Shown: piece by piece, positions 36,961 to 47,794 of the stretch
How positions within the stretch are numbered: the stretch's first letter is position 1
How the letters are laid out: the number at the start of each line of letters is the position of its first letter
Origin: Nyssa sinensis
Lineage: Eukaryota; Streptophyta; Magnoliopsida; Cornales; Nyssaceae
DNA: 64,000 nt
Direction: 5' to 3'
Assembly (NCBI GenBank): GCA_008638375.1
Contig: CM018052.1
Location: 30,822,239-30,886,238, forward strand
Made by a program: the position numbers and the translations under genes
Notes under the pieces: generated by a model
Database searches by the model: none
Seen by the model: only the letters and a program-made list of their open reading frames with translations
What the model was told of the DNA's origin: nothing

Positions 36961-38551
36961 GGCGATGTGGAATGCATTACCTCCTCCCATTACCATCTCC
37001 CCCGTAGGCTTCGCCTCACCGGTAGGCGTGCAGCGGTGTGCAGACATTTCCACACTCCCTGCTATGGTCTGGTGCTAATCCCATCGGTAACGACTCACTC
37101 CACATGGCATAGTACATAATGAAATCCTCAAAAACACATTGGCTCATCAATGGCACTCCCTCTCAATTTCTATCCAAGTATCACGACTTATCTCATCAAC
37201 TCAACATATAAAAAGTAAAGGAAATTCTCACTGATCACAAAGATACCCCAAGGTTTCTCACACATGCTATGTCATCTAACCCACCTCAAATTAATCCATG
37301 AAATCACTTAGGGATTTATCCCAATGGTATAAATACGCATCATCTGTACCACAATGCAATCCATCATCCAGTATTTTCTAAGTGCCCTAATTACCCACAA
37401 GACATTAATAGTACAATCTAAAAGTAAAGCTACCATCTCCCACCTTAGTCTATATATAACCGAGACTAAGTGTCATGTACTAATAAGGACTAGCCTATTC
37501 ATTTCATGTACGCATATATCGATCGGGTACACAAATGTGGATTGTGTTGTTTATGTACTCTAATCATGAAACTTAAGTCAATATACTAAGGTTCAGAAGA
37601 ATAAAACACTAGTGATGTTCTTCATCAATTTCCCTTACGAACATATATCAATTTTCACACACATGTATCAACGCACACAAACAAACGTGTTTAAGCATTC
37701 TTCTATACATGCATTTACAACAACCAGTCTGCTTATAAAAAAAAATGAAGTCACAATCAAAGCACCATAACAGTCTCTAAACTAGCATGCTTATACAGAG
37801 TAAAAGTACAACATTCAATTAGCTAATATGTAGCTTACTACTTCGGCACCCAGTATAAAATTTCATCCCAGGAATACACATATACATAAAATAAGTACAT
37901 AGTTTGTTGTACAGGTAACTAGGCAGTTTCCCAATCCCCACGGATATTCAGGCTCATAGCCTATCTCATAGACAACAAACATATAGTCTACTACTTAACC
38001 CCATTCGTTATACTGTATAAAGGCAAGCATTGAATCCCAGATCATCAATAACCAAGCACACCACACTTTGCACAGTTCTACAAACTAAGGTAGCAAGCAC
38101 TCATCTACTCATGTAACCCAAACTAATCCCAATTCAACTTAAAGTCTAACCTTTCCTAACCCACAATAGAGTCAAATTAAGAAGGATCTATGGACACCCT
38201 ACGAAACAAAGAAAGTACCTCCCTCAGAAGTACACATTATCTCTCTTCCCCTGTAGCAGTCCACACTCGCCCTAAGTGTGAAGAACCGATCTATCTCCAA
38301 CATAATACCAATACTAGACGCTTCAAATAAGATGAAGAATCCAAATAAGGCATGTGGTCAGCTACCTCTATCGAGTAATCTCTACAGATTCTTGTCAGCA
38401 TCTTTCTACCCCTAACGTCATGGCAACATAGTAAATATGAACGTATGAGATGCACTATGGTCTATCAATATGTCAGTCCATAAACTAAACACAAAGAAAA
38501 ATGTACCTCAAGGCTCTGAAGGTCCAAAAAGGATAGATGACTCTAGGCTGA
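36961..38551 (-). other. Non-coding interior of the nested chromovirus
   Basis: About 1.6 kb lies where protease, reverse transcriptase and RNase H would normally be. I found no fragment of those domains on either strand, only short frames. The sequence may be filler captured when the coding part was lost. Confidence 0.6.
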
Positions 38552-39421
38552 CTACTGCATAGCGCCACTCTGGGTGGTCTGCTCCTGCCTATCACTCCTC
38601 TCGCTGAGAGTCCTGGCACTCAATACTGTAGGTGCATGCTGAAAATACGGTGTCGGAGATCCCTGACCCAATAATGGCCGTGGAAGAGGCACTTGGGTAC
38701 ACTGCTGGTAATGTGGCTCCCCTAAGTCCTGGGAAATCGGCCTCTGAGGACAGTTGGCCCTGACATGGCCAGTCTGGTGGCATACAAAACAACGTCGTGG
38801 AGTCCCCTGTCCTTGACCCTGTGCTGGTGAGGGAAATGACTCCTGACTAGACTCGATCCTCTGTCTCAGGCTGGGGTCCCTCAAAGGACAAGTGGCCATC
38901 TTGTGGCCAGGCTGTCCACAACAAAAACAAGTAATGGTCCCTTGGGATGTGGATGTGGATATGGGAGAAACACCAGTTCGGAACCTCTTCGGTAGTCTCC
39001 TACCAGTACGAGTCTGGGCGGGTATAGATATCTGTGCAGAAGAAGCACGAGCTCGAAACCTCTTCAATGGCCTCTTACCAGTGTATATCGGGGTAGACCT
39101 AGGGATCTGTGCTGGAGTCGCCCCGCTCTGGGTCTGGGGCTCTCTAACTCCTCTAAGCTCAACCAACTCTGTCTCAGCCCTGACCGCTCTCGTCACTACC
39201 TCCTGTATAGTGTGAAGGCATTCCCGCATAATGGTCGCTATGTCCCCAGAACCACTAGTCTGCCCTAGCTCCACTGGAGCAGGTGTAAAAGTGACGGCCT
39301 CCTCGGCTGTACCATCTGCAGAAACAGCAGCTTAGGGCCAACTATGCCACGGTGGCGCAGTGGTCCTAGGCTCATCGTGTCCAAGTGGTATAGGTCTGGG
39401 AGTAGCTTGTCTCGGTGGCAT
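38552..39421 (-). pseudogene. gag remnant with two CCHC zinc knuckles
   Basis: An ATG at 39421-39419 starts a frame MPPRQATPRPIPLG that meets a TAA after about 34 codons and then continues open to the stop at 38552. After a short helix-like piece (ECLHTIQEVVTRAVRAETEL) come two zinc knuckles, CFCCGQPGHKMATC and CFVCHQTGHVRANC, both CX2CX4HX4C. The capsid (Retrotrans_gag) region that should lie between helix and knuckles is absent; instead a KRPLKRFRAR-like unit occurs twice. The protein could bind nucleic acid but not assemble a normal particle. Confidence 0.85.
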
Positions 39422-40551
39422 GTCTACAAGTTCAAAGAAGAGGAAAATTAATACCCCATTTTCAAACACTCGTGTTAAAAGAACATTAAGTAGGTACCTG
39501 TCAACACTTCATCATTTTGAGTAACAACCACAATATATCATGACACACTTGCCTAATCAATACCTACATAACTAATGTTAATCACCACCACCCGTTGGTC
39601 ATACTGAACAATTTACACCGAGTTCGAACATAGCCCTTCTACTAAGAAGGATTTTATCTAAACAATTTAACACACGTATACTTAAACAGTTGAACACTAG
39701 TAAGGTTTAACTCCTAGTGAATACTATCCAAACAATACATCTCTCTACCACCGGGGTTTAACACAAGAACATCTTTAAAAATCTACAGAGAAACACTCTA
39801 AGTATCCATCTATATACAAAAGGGCTCCACAAGTCCAAATCCTTATTCTAGCATTTTAAGGTTTTATGTGTCTTTGATTATCTCTTACTTTTATAGCTAG
39901 GTGATAACCCTTCATGGACCACAGCTCCTTTCATTACTGGCTGATGGGGCGCCATCCATCAACCGTAACTCAAGACCTGAGACCAATCCAGTCTGTATAA
40001 ATATCATAGTCATAGTACTATAATCCATGAAAATTGGTTACTAACCTAGCACACTCATCCAAAATCCATAAACAACAGTTAACCAGGTAAACAACTCGGT
40101 TCACAACCTATCTCCTAAGTAACTAGGCATAATGTCTATCGCGTAGATAACTAAGGGTAAAACCTACACTTCAAATGACTAGGCACACCGTTTATCCCAT
40201 AAAATATACAGCCTACTACGTAGACCTGAGTTTCTAACCTTAGTCATGTTCTTGTCAACGACTAGCATTTAACAGGCGATACATGTCACAGGCCACAATG
40301 TATATACTCAATAATTTTCTCACACTGTATATATGTCATGCTTCTCACTGCATTAAATCACATAATCATATGTCGTAACATAGTATCTAGTAACATGTGA
40401 TCACAACAATCATGCCTCAAGTGCACATATAATCACATAACACACAAAATCCTATCGCGTGCTACTAACAGTTCACTCTAAGTCTCATTTTCTTCTCTAG
40501 GGTCTCATGGTGTTAAACAACACCCCACAGTCTCTAGGTATTCGAACCTAT
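39422..40551 (-). other. 5' leader of the nested chromovirus
   Basis: About 1.1 kb between primer site and gag start. It is non-coding, and TAACTAGGCA-like motifs recur in it and near 37915. A long leader with the packaging region is usual for such elements. Confidence 0.55.
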
Positions 40552-40563
40552 GCTCTGATACCA
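40552..40563 (-). other. Primer binding site (tRNA-iMet)
   Basis: The minus strand reads TGGTATCAGAGC, complementary to the 3' end of plant initiator tRNA-Met. It lies three bases inside the end of the 5' LTR (40567) and fixes the element's orientation. Confidence 0.92.
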
Positions 40564-40566
40564 CGT

Positions 40567-43406
40567 TGTCACGCCCCGAATTTCCAACGAACCCGGGACG
40601 CGAGTAACGAGACAGAAAGTAAAATAAATAAGAGAACAAAAGTAATTAGATTCACTAAACATGCGTCCATCATCATCCTTACATCAAATAACATCGAATA
40701 CATTGTTCATCAGTCATTCGGGCTTAAGCCCTTATATAACAAAATACAAGTTCACGAATCACAAATACATCACAGGCTTCACCCTATCAGGGCATCACCG
40801 AGTCTCTAGTGGCTGGAAGATCCTCATCTGAAAATGTTGCCCACGAATGGGTCAGCACAACTGCTGGTATGATGAAATGCTAATGCCAGAAATAAAGCTA
40901 AGGCGTGGCATGTGCAAAGTGTACATTTATTTCTAAATGACATTCAAGCATCGCAGTAATATATATATGAATGGTATGCGTGACACACCTATGCACAACT
41001 CTATGCCACACCCATGTCTCATTTACGGGTACTCCCCGATGGCGCGAAGTACCAATGCAATGGCCGATTTTGGGTTTTTCACCACAGGATCTACACCCTC
41101 ATAATGCAAAGCACCATGTGCTTACCCACGCTATGTTCTCAAGGAATTCATCATATGCCAATATGCCAATGCAATCTCAATGAACATGAATCTCAATAAT
41201 ATAACATGCTCGGACAATAAGAAGTAAATCACTGATCAGTTTCATATACATGCATATCTCATATGTTCGTACATCATGATTCATGTTCTTCACTTTATTA
41301 ATTTGCAAGTAACACATAACATGTGAACAACCAATTCCAAATAAACAGGTAAACACATTACAGACAAACACATACAGCATTCCAGTCATTCACAAATATT
41401 CCTAACTTAACTTCATTTCTAACACTAGCAAAACACCATACCTGATGGGTTGGTATCAACCCTAGAAGATCGTGGACTATATGTAACTGAACCGGCGGAT
41501 GAAAATGTAGGAGATCAGATCGCCTCCTCCTGTCCTGTCAGTGTCCCTAAAAGTAGAAACTTCAACTCAGTCCATTGTTGTTTGAATTTATGCTATTCAT
41601 CAAATTTTATGTCTTTAAATTCATAGGTTTCTATTCTGCTAAATTAAACTCTACCATTGGTTTTAGAACGTTTAAGAAAGTAAATCTAGGTTCTCGTAGA
41701 ACTCAATTCGGACACCGGGGTTCAAAAGGGCAAAACAGTCATTTTGTACTTTACGCGTGTCCTTACATTTCGTGACCTCTTTTCACAAATCGGACTCCAC
41801 GGTTGAGTCCGGAATGTTCGAGATAATAAAATTTCACTATTTGTTTACCTAATTCGGAGTTTGTTTGACAGTGTTTCAAGTTAGGGGCATTTTGGTAATT
41901 TTAAGGGTTACTACGGGTCTTTTATTTTTCGGGACCCCGTCTCGTAAAACGGACCTCACCATTGGTCTCGGAATGGTCGAGATAGTCAAAATACACTAAT
42001 GACTTGTCCCATTTGGACTCCGGGATGTTTTTGAATATTTAATTAATAATTTATTAATATTTTATTCATGAGGGTCAGAATATAATTACCCAAAAGTCTT
42101 GGGTCAAATTCTAATTTCTTAAAGGCTAAGGGGTCAAAATATAATTAGTAAAAGTTTTGGGGTTCAAAATATAAATAACCTAAACTTTGGTTTGAACCAG
42201 GGGGTTTTTAAACCAAAACCCTAAACCGGTTTAAAAGTTCACTGAACCGACCGGTTCAGCCCCTTCCCCTTCTAACCCGATCCAATTCAGGTTTTTATTT
42301 TTTTATTTTTTTATTTTTTTTCATTTTTTTTTTCTTTTAAACAGTGAGCCGACACGTGGCAGGGGCGGTCCACGCCCGCCCCGAACCGGACCCGACCCGG
42401 ACAGACCCACTTCTCCCCCCCCGTTTTTCCGGCGGAGCTCCGGTCACCCTCTCCGGCGCCGGTGACCGGATTTTCAGAAAATCAAGTTTTTAAACTTGAT
42501 TTTCTTCGTGTTTTCGAAGCCCCTTTCGATCCCAACTTGTTCTAAAACATTTTTGGAGCTTTTTAATACTGTTTTGAAGCTTCCAATCACAACGAAAAAT
42601 CAGATTTTTCTCCCTATGGCCGTGACCTGCACCTCCCTCTTTCTCCCTCATTTTTTAACCGTTTTCTATCATTTTTGTTGCGTTTTAATCCTTACATGAT
42701 GCTCTACAAGGTTCTACAATTTAAACCGATTGAAATGCTCTAAAACAAATCGAAACAGAAGCGACCCACTTACCAATTTTTCGACCGTTTCTCTCTCTAG
42801 CCGTGCCCTCCTTCTCCCTCTTGCTCCGAGCTCGAACCAAGTCTCAAACTCTCCCTCAGAGCTCTATTTCTCTCCTTCTTTTCTGCTTCTTTCCTTCTCT
42901 TCTTTCCTACCCGAGACTACTCTCTTTTCTCTTTATTTTCTCTCTTTCTATATCTCTCTCTCTCTCTCTAAAACCAACCTACTCTCTGTCGATTCTGCAC
43001 CCCCCCCACTCCCTGAATTCTACTCACACACTCAACCTTACCCCATGCCTTGTTTGAGTGTATCACACTCAAACTTACGCACACACACAACCGGGTACAC
43101 ACACACACACACCTCACACAACCTGATATATATATATATATATATACATATATAGATATATATATTTCCACATTTTAAATATACACTCACATGTATACAC
43201 ATATACACAACATATAATTTAAATTATATATATATACACATATATATATATATATATACACCTACACACATTATCATTACAATAATAATAATAATAATTA
43301 TAATAATAATAATAATAATGATAATAATAATAATAATTAATATTTGCAAGAATAACTAATAAAAAAATAAAATAATAAAAAAAAAAAAAAATTTCATGTT
43401 ATAACA
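40567..43406 (-). repeat. 5' LTR of the nested chromovirus (2840 bp)
   Basis: Nearly identical to 33121-35978. It ends GGGGCGTGACA on the minus strand beside the primer site. It carries CT-, CA- and AAT-rich microsatellites near its U3 start. The 141-codon plus-strand frame at 42730-43155 is low-complexity LTR sequence. Confidence 0.93.
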
Positions 43407-46238
43407 ATGTGTATACGGGACTGAGTTGAGAGGCAAAAAGGAGACTGAGGCTGAGAGAGACATTGTCAAGGAACTCAGGAGCAGAAACAGAGAGGTTTGG
43501 AGGGTCACAGTGGGCTAAAAACCGAAACCCAGGTAAGAGTTTTTAGTTCTGTTATTTCGATTTAGAGCATGAAGCTTGTATTTATTTGTAGGGTCTAAAT
43601 CAGCATGAAAAATGGAACTTATTGCAAAAAGAATGATAGAAAATGGTTTAGAAACCAAAGAGAAAAACTGAGTTGCAGGTTGATGGATAATTTCGGGTTT
43701 CATGAAAACCTAGGATTATAACTTGTTTAAAGTTTTTAGAAATAACCTATACCAGTGCAGAAACACACTAGGAGAATTTTAGAGCCAAAACAGTGATTAA
43801 AATGCCATGAAAAATAGAAAATAGCACTTGGCCGGAGAATCGGCCGGAGATGTTTAAACCCCCATTCGTGAATATGGGGAGGGATTCAATGGAAACCAAG
43901 AGTGATTTTGAAATCCTTGGGAAGAAGGGAAGAGAATGGCATTCAAAATGGGGGGAAAAACAATCGAAAATTGGTCACCGTCGCTAGAGAAGGTGACTGT
44001 TCACCACCGGAACCCTACCGGAGTTCTGGGGAAGACTACCGGAAAGTCGTGTGACTGTCGGGTTGGAATTTAACCGGATTCGGGTTCGGATCGGGTCGGT
44101 ACCCGACCGAAAATAAAACGGGATTGATACTGTGTCGTTTTGGGTTTTTAATTTAAATGGATTTGGGTTGTTTGGCTATGGAGAAAGGAAATGGAAATTG
44201 GGTTTGGGCTTATTCCAACCACGGATAAGGATAGGGACTGGGATATTGGAATCCAGTTCTTGAATTAAACTGAACCGTTTGGTTCAGGGGAGGGGCAGAT
44301 CGGTTTAGGGTTTCTGGTCCTGAACCAACTGGTTCAGACCGTAGCTTTTGGAAATTGTGAACCGGCCCCAAATGTTTTAAGAAATTCCACTAAGGCCCAA
44401 ACAGGAAAAAATAATAAAATATTAATTTTACAAAAATACCCCTATTCCAAATATAGGTCAAACGAAGTCCAAACGATACAAATGAATAGTCAAAACTTAT
44501 TATCTCGGACGTTCTGAGTCCAATGGTGGGGTCCATTTTACGAGACGGAACCCCGAAGGATAAAATACCTTAAAAGTGCAAATTGACCATTTTGCCCTTT
44601 TTAGTACAAAAGTCCAAATGGAATTCCGCGAAAGCCTAAATCGACTTTCTTCAGCGTTCCGGACTCAATGGTAAAGTCTAAATTAGTATTTGAAATACTT
44701 ATGATGGAAAGGCATAAAATTTGATGAATAACATTTATTCTGAAACGTATTCACTGATATATAGGAAACTCGAAAGGCAAAGGTACACTCACGGATTTCT
44801 GAGATAGAATCACGATAAAAGTAAGTGGATCACTTTCTCTTCCATGTGGTGTTTCTAAAGCCAAGTTTATTCTTTACTGCCAAACTTGTACTCTTGAAAG
44901 TACTTCATGTTATTGCTATCCACAATGTGATATTGTTCTATCTTGTGGACATTTATTGACTATTGTACTATTGTTATCATATTAAACCATGCCTTGAAAG
45001 GCTTACTGTTATGCTTTACTGTATATATGATATTCCATTTTCATACTCCTATGGAATCACAAATGATCATGCTATGTTATAAATGCTGGAGTTGTGCTCA
45101 GTCACAACATCCATCCGATGCTTCTGTGACAAACTAGTCCGTGAACGGACGTGTGGCAAAAGATGTGAGTTTAACTGAGAGGTATGCCGGGCCTCGAAAT
45201 ACGAAGAGGGACTGCCATCCCCTACTACAGATTATAAGCATCTCGATTGGATTATTGTTATGGATATATTGTTGAATGGTTACTGTTTCTTATGGATTAC
45301 TGTTTCTTGTGGATTATCTTACGTTGTTCATTGGTTTGGTTGCAATCGATTTATTGTGGCAGAACTTTCATTGTGACAGATTATTGTTGAGAAACCCTCA
45401 TTATTGCTTATCTATTACTCCTGATTGTACATTGTAACCCCACTATTTATTGGCCATCATGGCAACCGTTCTCATTGGCTATCACAGCACCTTACTTCTT
45501 ATGATTGGCTATCATATTTTTATTCATGGATTCTTGTTCTTTATAATTATCGATACCAGTGTCGGAGATCTGGTTTACTTGCTGAGCTTCATAGCTCATT
45601 CCACCCCACTTACCCCCCATTTCAGGTGATGACGCTGCGAGACCCCAGTAGGAGTCTGAGAGCGTAGGGGGACATTTTGAAGTACTGTTCAGTCTATGTT
45701 AGTTCTCCCATGTATTCACCACCCGGGTGCTGGTTACGTTTAGTTCTCATTTTGTTTTATGTAGAACTATGTCATGTATTTAATAGACTTCTGCTGTTTA
45801 ATTTATTTAAAAAGACTTCCGCTGGATTACTGTAATTGATAAAGACTTCCGCTGTTCATTGTTTAAAAGTTTTAGTACTATGATACAGGAATGGAAAAAG
45901 TAGGGACGGCCTTCGGGTCGGCCCCGCGACACGAGATCCGCATAGGGTGGATTTCGGGTCGTGACATCGAGTGTCTATTTTTTATAAAGTTCGTATGAAT
46001 TTTTTTTCGTTTCTTTATTATTGTTGTATAAAAAAATATATAATTAGTCAAATAAAAGAGATACCCATAGTAATTATAAAACTAAAACTAAAAAATTAAG
46101 TGTAATTTAATAAAAAATTAATTGATTTATTTTTGTGTTAAGTAAATGAGTTTAATATGAACTGACCCTCTTGGTTTGACAGTTGAAACCATATAAAAAA
46201 AAAAAATCAGTTTGAATTTTCAATGTGAAGTGTGAACA

Positions 46239-46458
46239 AAACCCCAAGGGGTTGGCTCCGTGGTTGGCGAGTGGGACTTAGGGGCTTGCCCTCCCGAGGT
46301 CTCGTGTTCGAGTCCACTGGCCAGCGTCCAAACCTTGGGGCCACGGACCGCAGGACGAAGCCCTGTTTCGGAAGCCTTGTTCGGGGTGGAGAGACTTAGT
46401 CTCGAGGTGCGCGCAAACTGGCCCGGAGATACTCTTCATATCAAAAAAAAAAAAAAAA
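46239..46458 (+). mobile_element. tRNA-derived SINE, about 220 bp, with 16-bp TSD
   Basis: ATGTGAAGTGTGAACA flanks both sides (46223-46238 and 46459-46474). The 5' part has a tRNA-like head with a box A-like GTTGGCGAGTGG and a box B-like GTTCGAGTCC about 50 bp further on. The 3' end is a poly-A tail of about 17 A. Box A/B spacing, tail and long TSD together identify a SINE made by LINE-type retroposition. Unit B has a single uninterrupted ATGTGAAGTGTGAACA at about 56429. Confidence 0.92.
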
Positions 46459-46631
46459 ATGTGAAGTGTGAACAGACCTTTTTCCTTTTTTCTGACATAT
46501 TCAAGGAAAAGTTTATGCGAGCCCATCAGGTCAAGATTGTCAATTAACAGTCAAGAATCAGTGATTAGGTGTAATATAGCCTTCCAAAGTAATTTTTCCC
46601 AAAACTAGGGGCATTTTCAATATTTTTGCCT

Positions 46632-46639
46632 TTATATAC
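46632..46639 (+). promoter_or_regulatory. TATA box of gene at 46761
   Basis: TTATATAC lies 129 bp upstream of the ATG in the string GCCTTTATATACCCCGCAC. The gene at 56733 has the same box at the same distance. Confidence 0.65.
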
Positions 46640-46760
46640 CCCGCACATTGAACCTCAACCATCAAATTGCAGAGAGACACGCTTCCAAGCTCTCAACAGT
46701 ATTCTGAAATCAGAAAACACTACGACGACGACAAGCTTCAGTTTAAGAGGTCGATTAGAG

Positions 46761-46916
46761 ATGGCAGGTGTGAGGAGAGGGATGATCAATGGTCGGAGTG
46801 TTTCCAGCCGTCCGATTCCGAAACGAGGTCAGGTGAAGGTTGCGATCGTGTTGGGTCTGGCCCACTCTTTTGCTTCAATCTTCTCTTTTGGTGCTCGTTC
46901 TCAACCGTGCCGGTGA
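46761..46916 (+). CDS. Small conserved basic protein, short type, copy 1 (51 aa)
   Basis: A single-exon frame of 51 codons plus TGA. It is homologous to the 55-aa protein at 25095 but four residues shorter in the Ser-rich linker. Residues 18-26 read PIPKRGQVK, then a hydrophobic run V27-F43 with VLGLAHSFASIFS, and a tail GARSQPCR. The N-terminus MAGVRRGMINGR is shared in style with the copy at 59958. Function is unknown; a membrane or organelle location is only inference. A longer overlapping frame (46667-46936) exists, but the codon pattern across copies favours this one. A pseudogene of the long type follows 105 bp after the stop. The unit B counterpart (56733) differs at three bases, one of which removes the stop codon. 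Confidence 0.75.
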   Translation: MAGVRRGMINGRSVSSRPIPKRGQVKVAIVLGLAHSFASIFSFGARSQPCR

Positions 46917-47019
46917 ACCCAATTCCCTTAATCTAGAGCGATTTCACAGATCCTGAAAGAGGCAAAACCAAATTAACAGCTTTGATTTGATCTGCTGTGA
47001 AGACTGAAGAGGAACAGAG

Positions 47020-47160
47020 ATAGCAGGCGCAAGGAGGGCTATGATCAATGGCGGTATTTTGTCGAAGTCTTCTGGCCATCCGATGCCAAAGTGGGGTCAT
47101 CTTGGGTCTGGCCCACTCTTTTGCTGCTCGCCTTTGAACCTTTTTAGAGAGAGAAAGTGT
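47020..47160 (+). pseudogene. Pseudogene of the small-protein family (unit A)
   Basis: The sequence matches the long-type gene, closest to that at 59958, but the start codon is ATA (47020). A 17-bp deletion removes the GTGAAGATTGGGATT region and shifts the frame, and further bases are lost before the AGAGAGAGAAAG 3' string. KRG reads KWG. The upstream GCTTTGATTTGATCTGCTGT leader is intact, so it was once a complete gene. A downstream ATG at codon 8 could open a 41-codon frame without the conserved hydrophobic core. Confidence 0.88.
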
Positions 47161-47394
47161 GTGTGATAAGAAAATTGAGAAGATCTGACCCGTTTGATCG
47201 TTGTATCTAATAGATTGTATTCCTATCCATGATTTTGCTTCCATGAGACTGTTTCTATCTAATTTTGAATTGACATTAATCCTAATGAATATTTGGTCAG
47301 CTCTTTTGGATTGAAGGTGGCGATGAAATTCTTCAGATATTTACTGAATTTTAATCAAAGTAATTGATAAATTGTCTTTTAACCCTTGCAATTT

Positions 47395-47650
47395 CGTTTA
47401 ACAGTGTCAATTTTTAATAGCACAACATGAATTAACAGGTGTGAATTTAAGCATAAATTAAATCACATCTAATACCATTAATAAAAAAAGTTACGTCAAC
47501 TTGATTAAATATGAATTAACATATTTAATTTTAAAAAATTATGAATTAAAGATAATTTGTCTTACATTAAAATTTAAAAATTTATTATTTTTTTACTTAT
47601 AAAAGAGATTTTTACCTTATTTTGTCTTATATTCAAAATTTGGGTAACCT
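47395..47650. repeat. Degenerate hAT-MITE-related repeat (unit A)
   Basis: AGTGTCAATTTTTAATA, AACAGGT, AAGCATAAATTA and TTATAAAAGAGATTT follow the same order as in the intact hAT MITE at 15194-15713. The ends have decayed. A copy lies at 57365-57620 and a fragment at about 60345. Confidence 0.55.
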
Positions 47651-47794
47651 TTGATATTATTTTATAACATTTTCATTTAAAAAATTAAAAATTATTAAGA
47701 ATAAATTAAATTAATTTTTCTTCGAAGATTTTAATAATTACAAATATTATTTATCTTGCTTCTTAAATTACATTGCACAAATACGAGATAAAGA

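Larger units (their letters stand above)
33121..43406 (-). mobile_element. Non-autonomous Ty3/gypsy chromovirus (Tekay-like), nested; TSD ATGTG
   Basis: The 10.3-kb element lies between ATGTG repeats (33116-33120 and 43407-43411). Read on the minus strand, the LTR starts TGTTATA and ends GGGGCGTGACA. The primer site TGGTATCAGAGC is at 40563-40552 and the polypurine tract GTAAGGAGGGAAGGA at 35993-35979. The 4.6-kb interior keeps gag zinc knuckles and an integrase/chromodomain remnant, but no capsid domain, protease, RT or RNase H could be found. The two LTRs are nearly identical, implying a recent insertion. Movement must have relied on proteins from an intact relative. Confidence 0.92.
32481..45966 (+). 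mobile_element. Chromoviral solo LTR (about 3.2 kb), split by a nested element; TSD TCGAG
   Basis: The outer element starts TGTGATATCCCGACCCGG at 32481 and ends GGATTTCGGGTCGTGACA at 45966. TCGAG flanks both sides (32476-32480 and 45967-45971). Unit B keeps the uninterrupted site near 56145. Without the inner element (33121-43406 plus one TSD copy) about 3.2 kb remain, with TG...CA ends and no internal coding region, so it is a solo LTR formed by LTR-LTR recombination. The part at about 44500-44580 (CCAATGGTG(G)GGTCC and TTTTACGAGACGG) matches the reverse complement of the inner LTR near 34490-34550, so both belong to one LTR superfamily. On that alignment the solo LTR is plus-oriented. Confidence 0.85.
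22106..47794 (+). repeat. Tandem segmental duplication, unit A
   Basis: This segment is colinear with unit B (47795-57767). It runs from TTTTATTTCT at 22106 inside the copia-like element to ATAAAGA at 47794, where it abuts unit B directly. It contains the small-protein genes at 25095 and 46761 and the pseudogene at 47020. It differs from unit B by a 13.5-kb nested retrotransposon insertion (32481-45971), a SINE, and about 1.0 kb (26913-27905) and 0.86 kb (30312-31172) that unit B lacks. Confidence 0.88.

Noticed and set aside
38892..39215. 107-codon plus-strand frame
   Set aside because: Antisense shadow of the gag remnant.
42730..43155. 141-codon frame in the 5' LTR of the nested element
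   Set aside because: CT- and CA-rich low-complexity LTR sequence. The same region in the other LTR (35284-35790) is not an equivalent long frame.
46240..46330. Possible tRNA gene (box A and box B-like)
   Set aside because: No cloverleaf stems can be formed. Poly-A tail and 16-bp TSD show a SINE.
46667..46936. 89-codon plus-strand frame overlapping the gene at 46761 (and 56621-56908, 59942-60157)
   Set aside because: A different frame over the small-protein genes. The corresponding frame is broken by stops in the copy at 25095, and third-position changes fit the short gene frame instead.
46933..47244. 103-codon minus-strand frame, repeated at 56905-57216
   Set aside because: It lies antisense to the pseudogenes and their flanks and is conserved only because the segment was recently duplicated. 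No motif or family resemblance.
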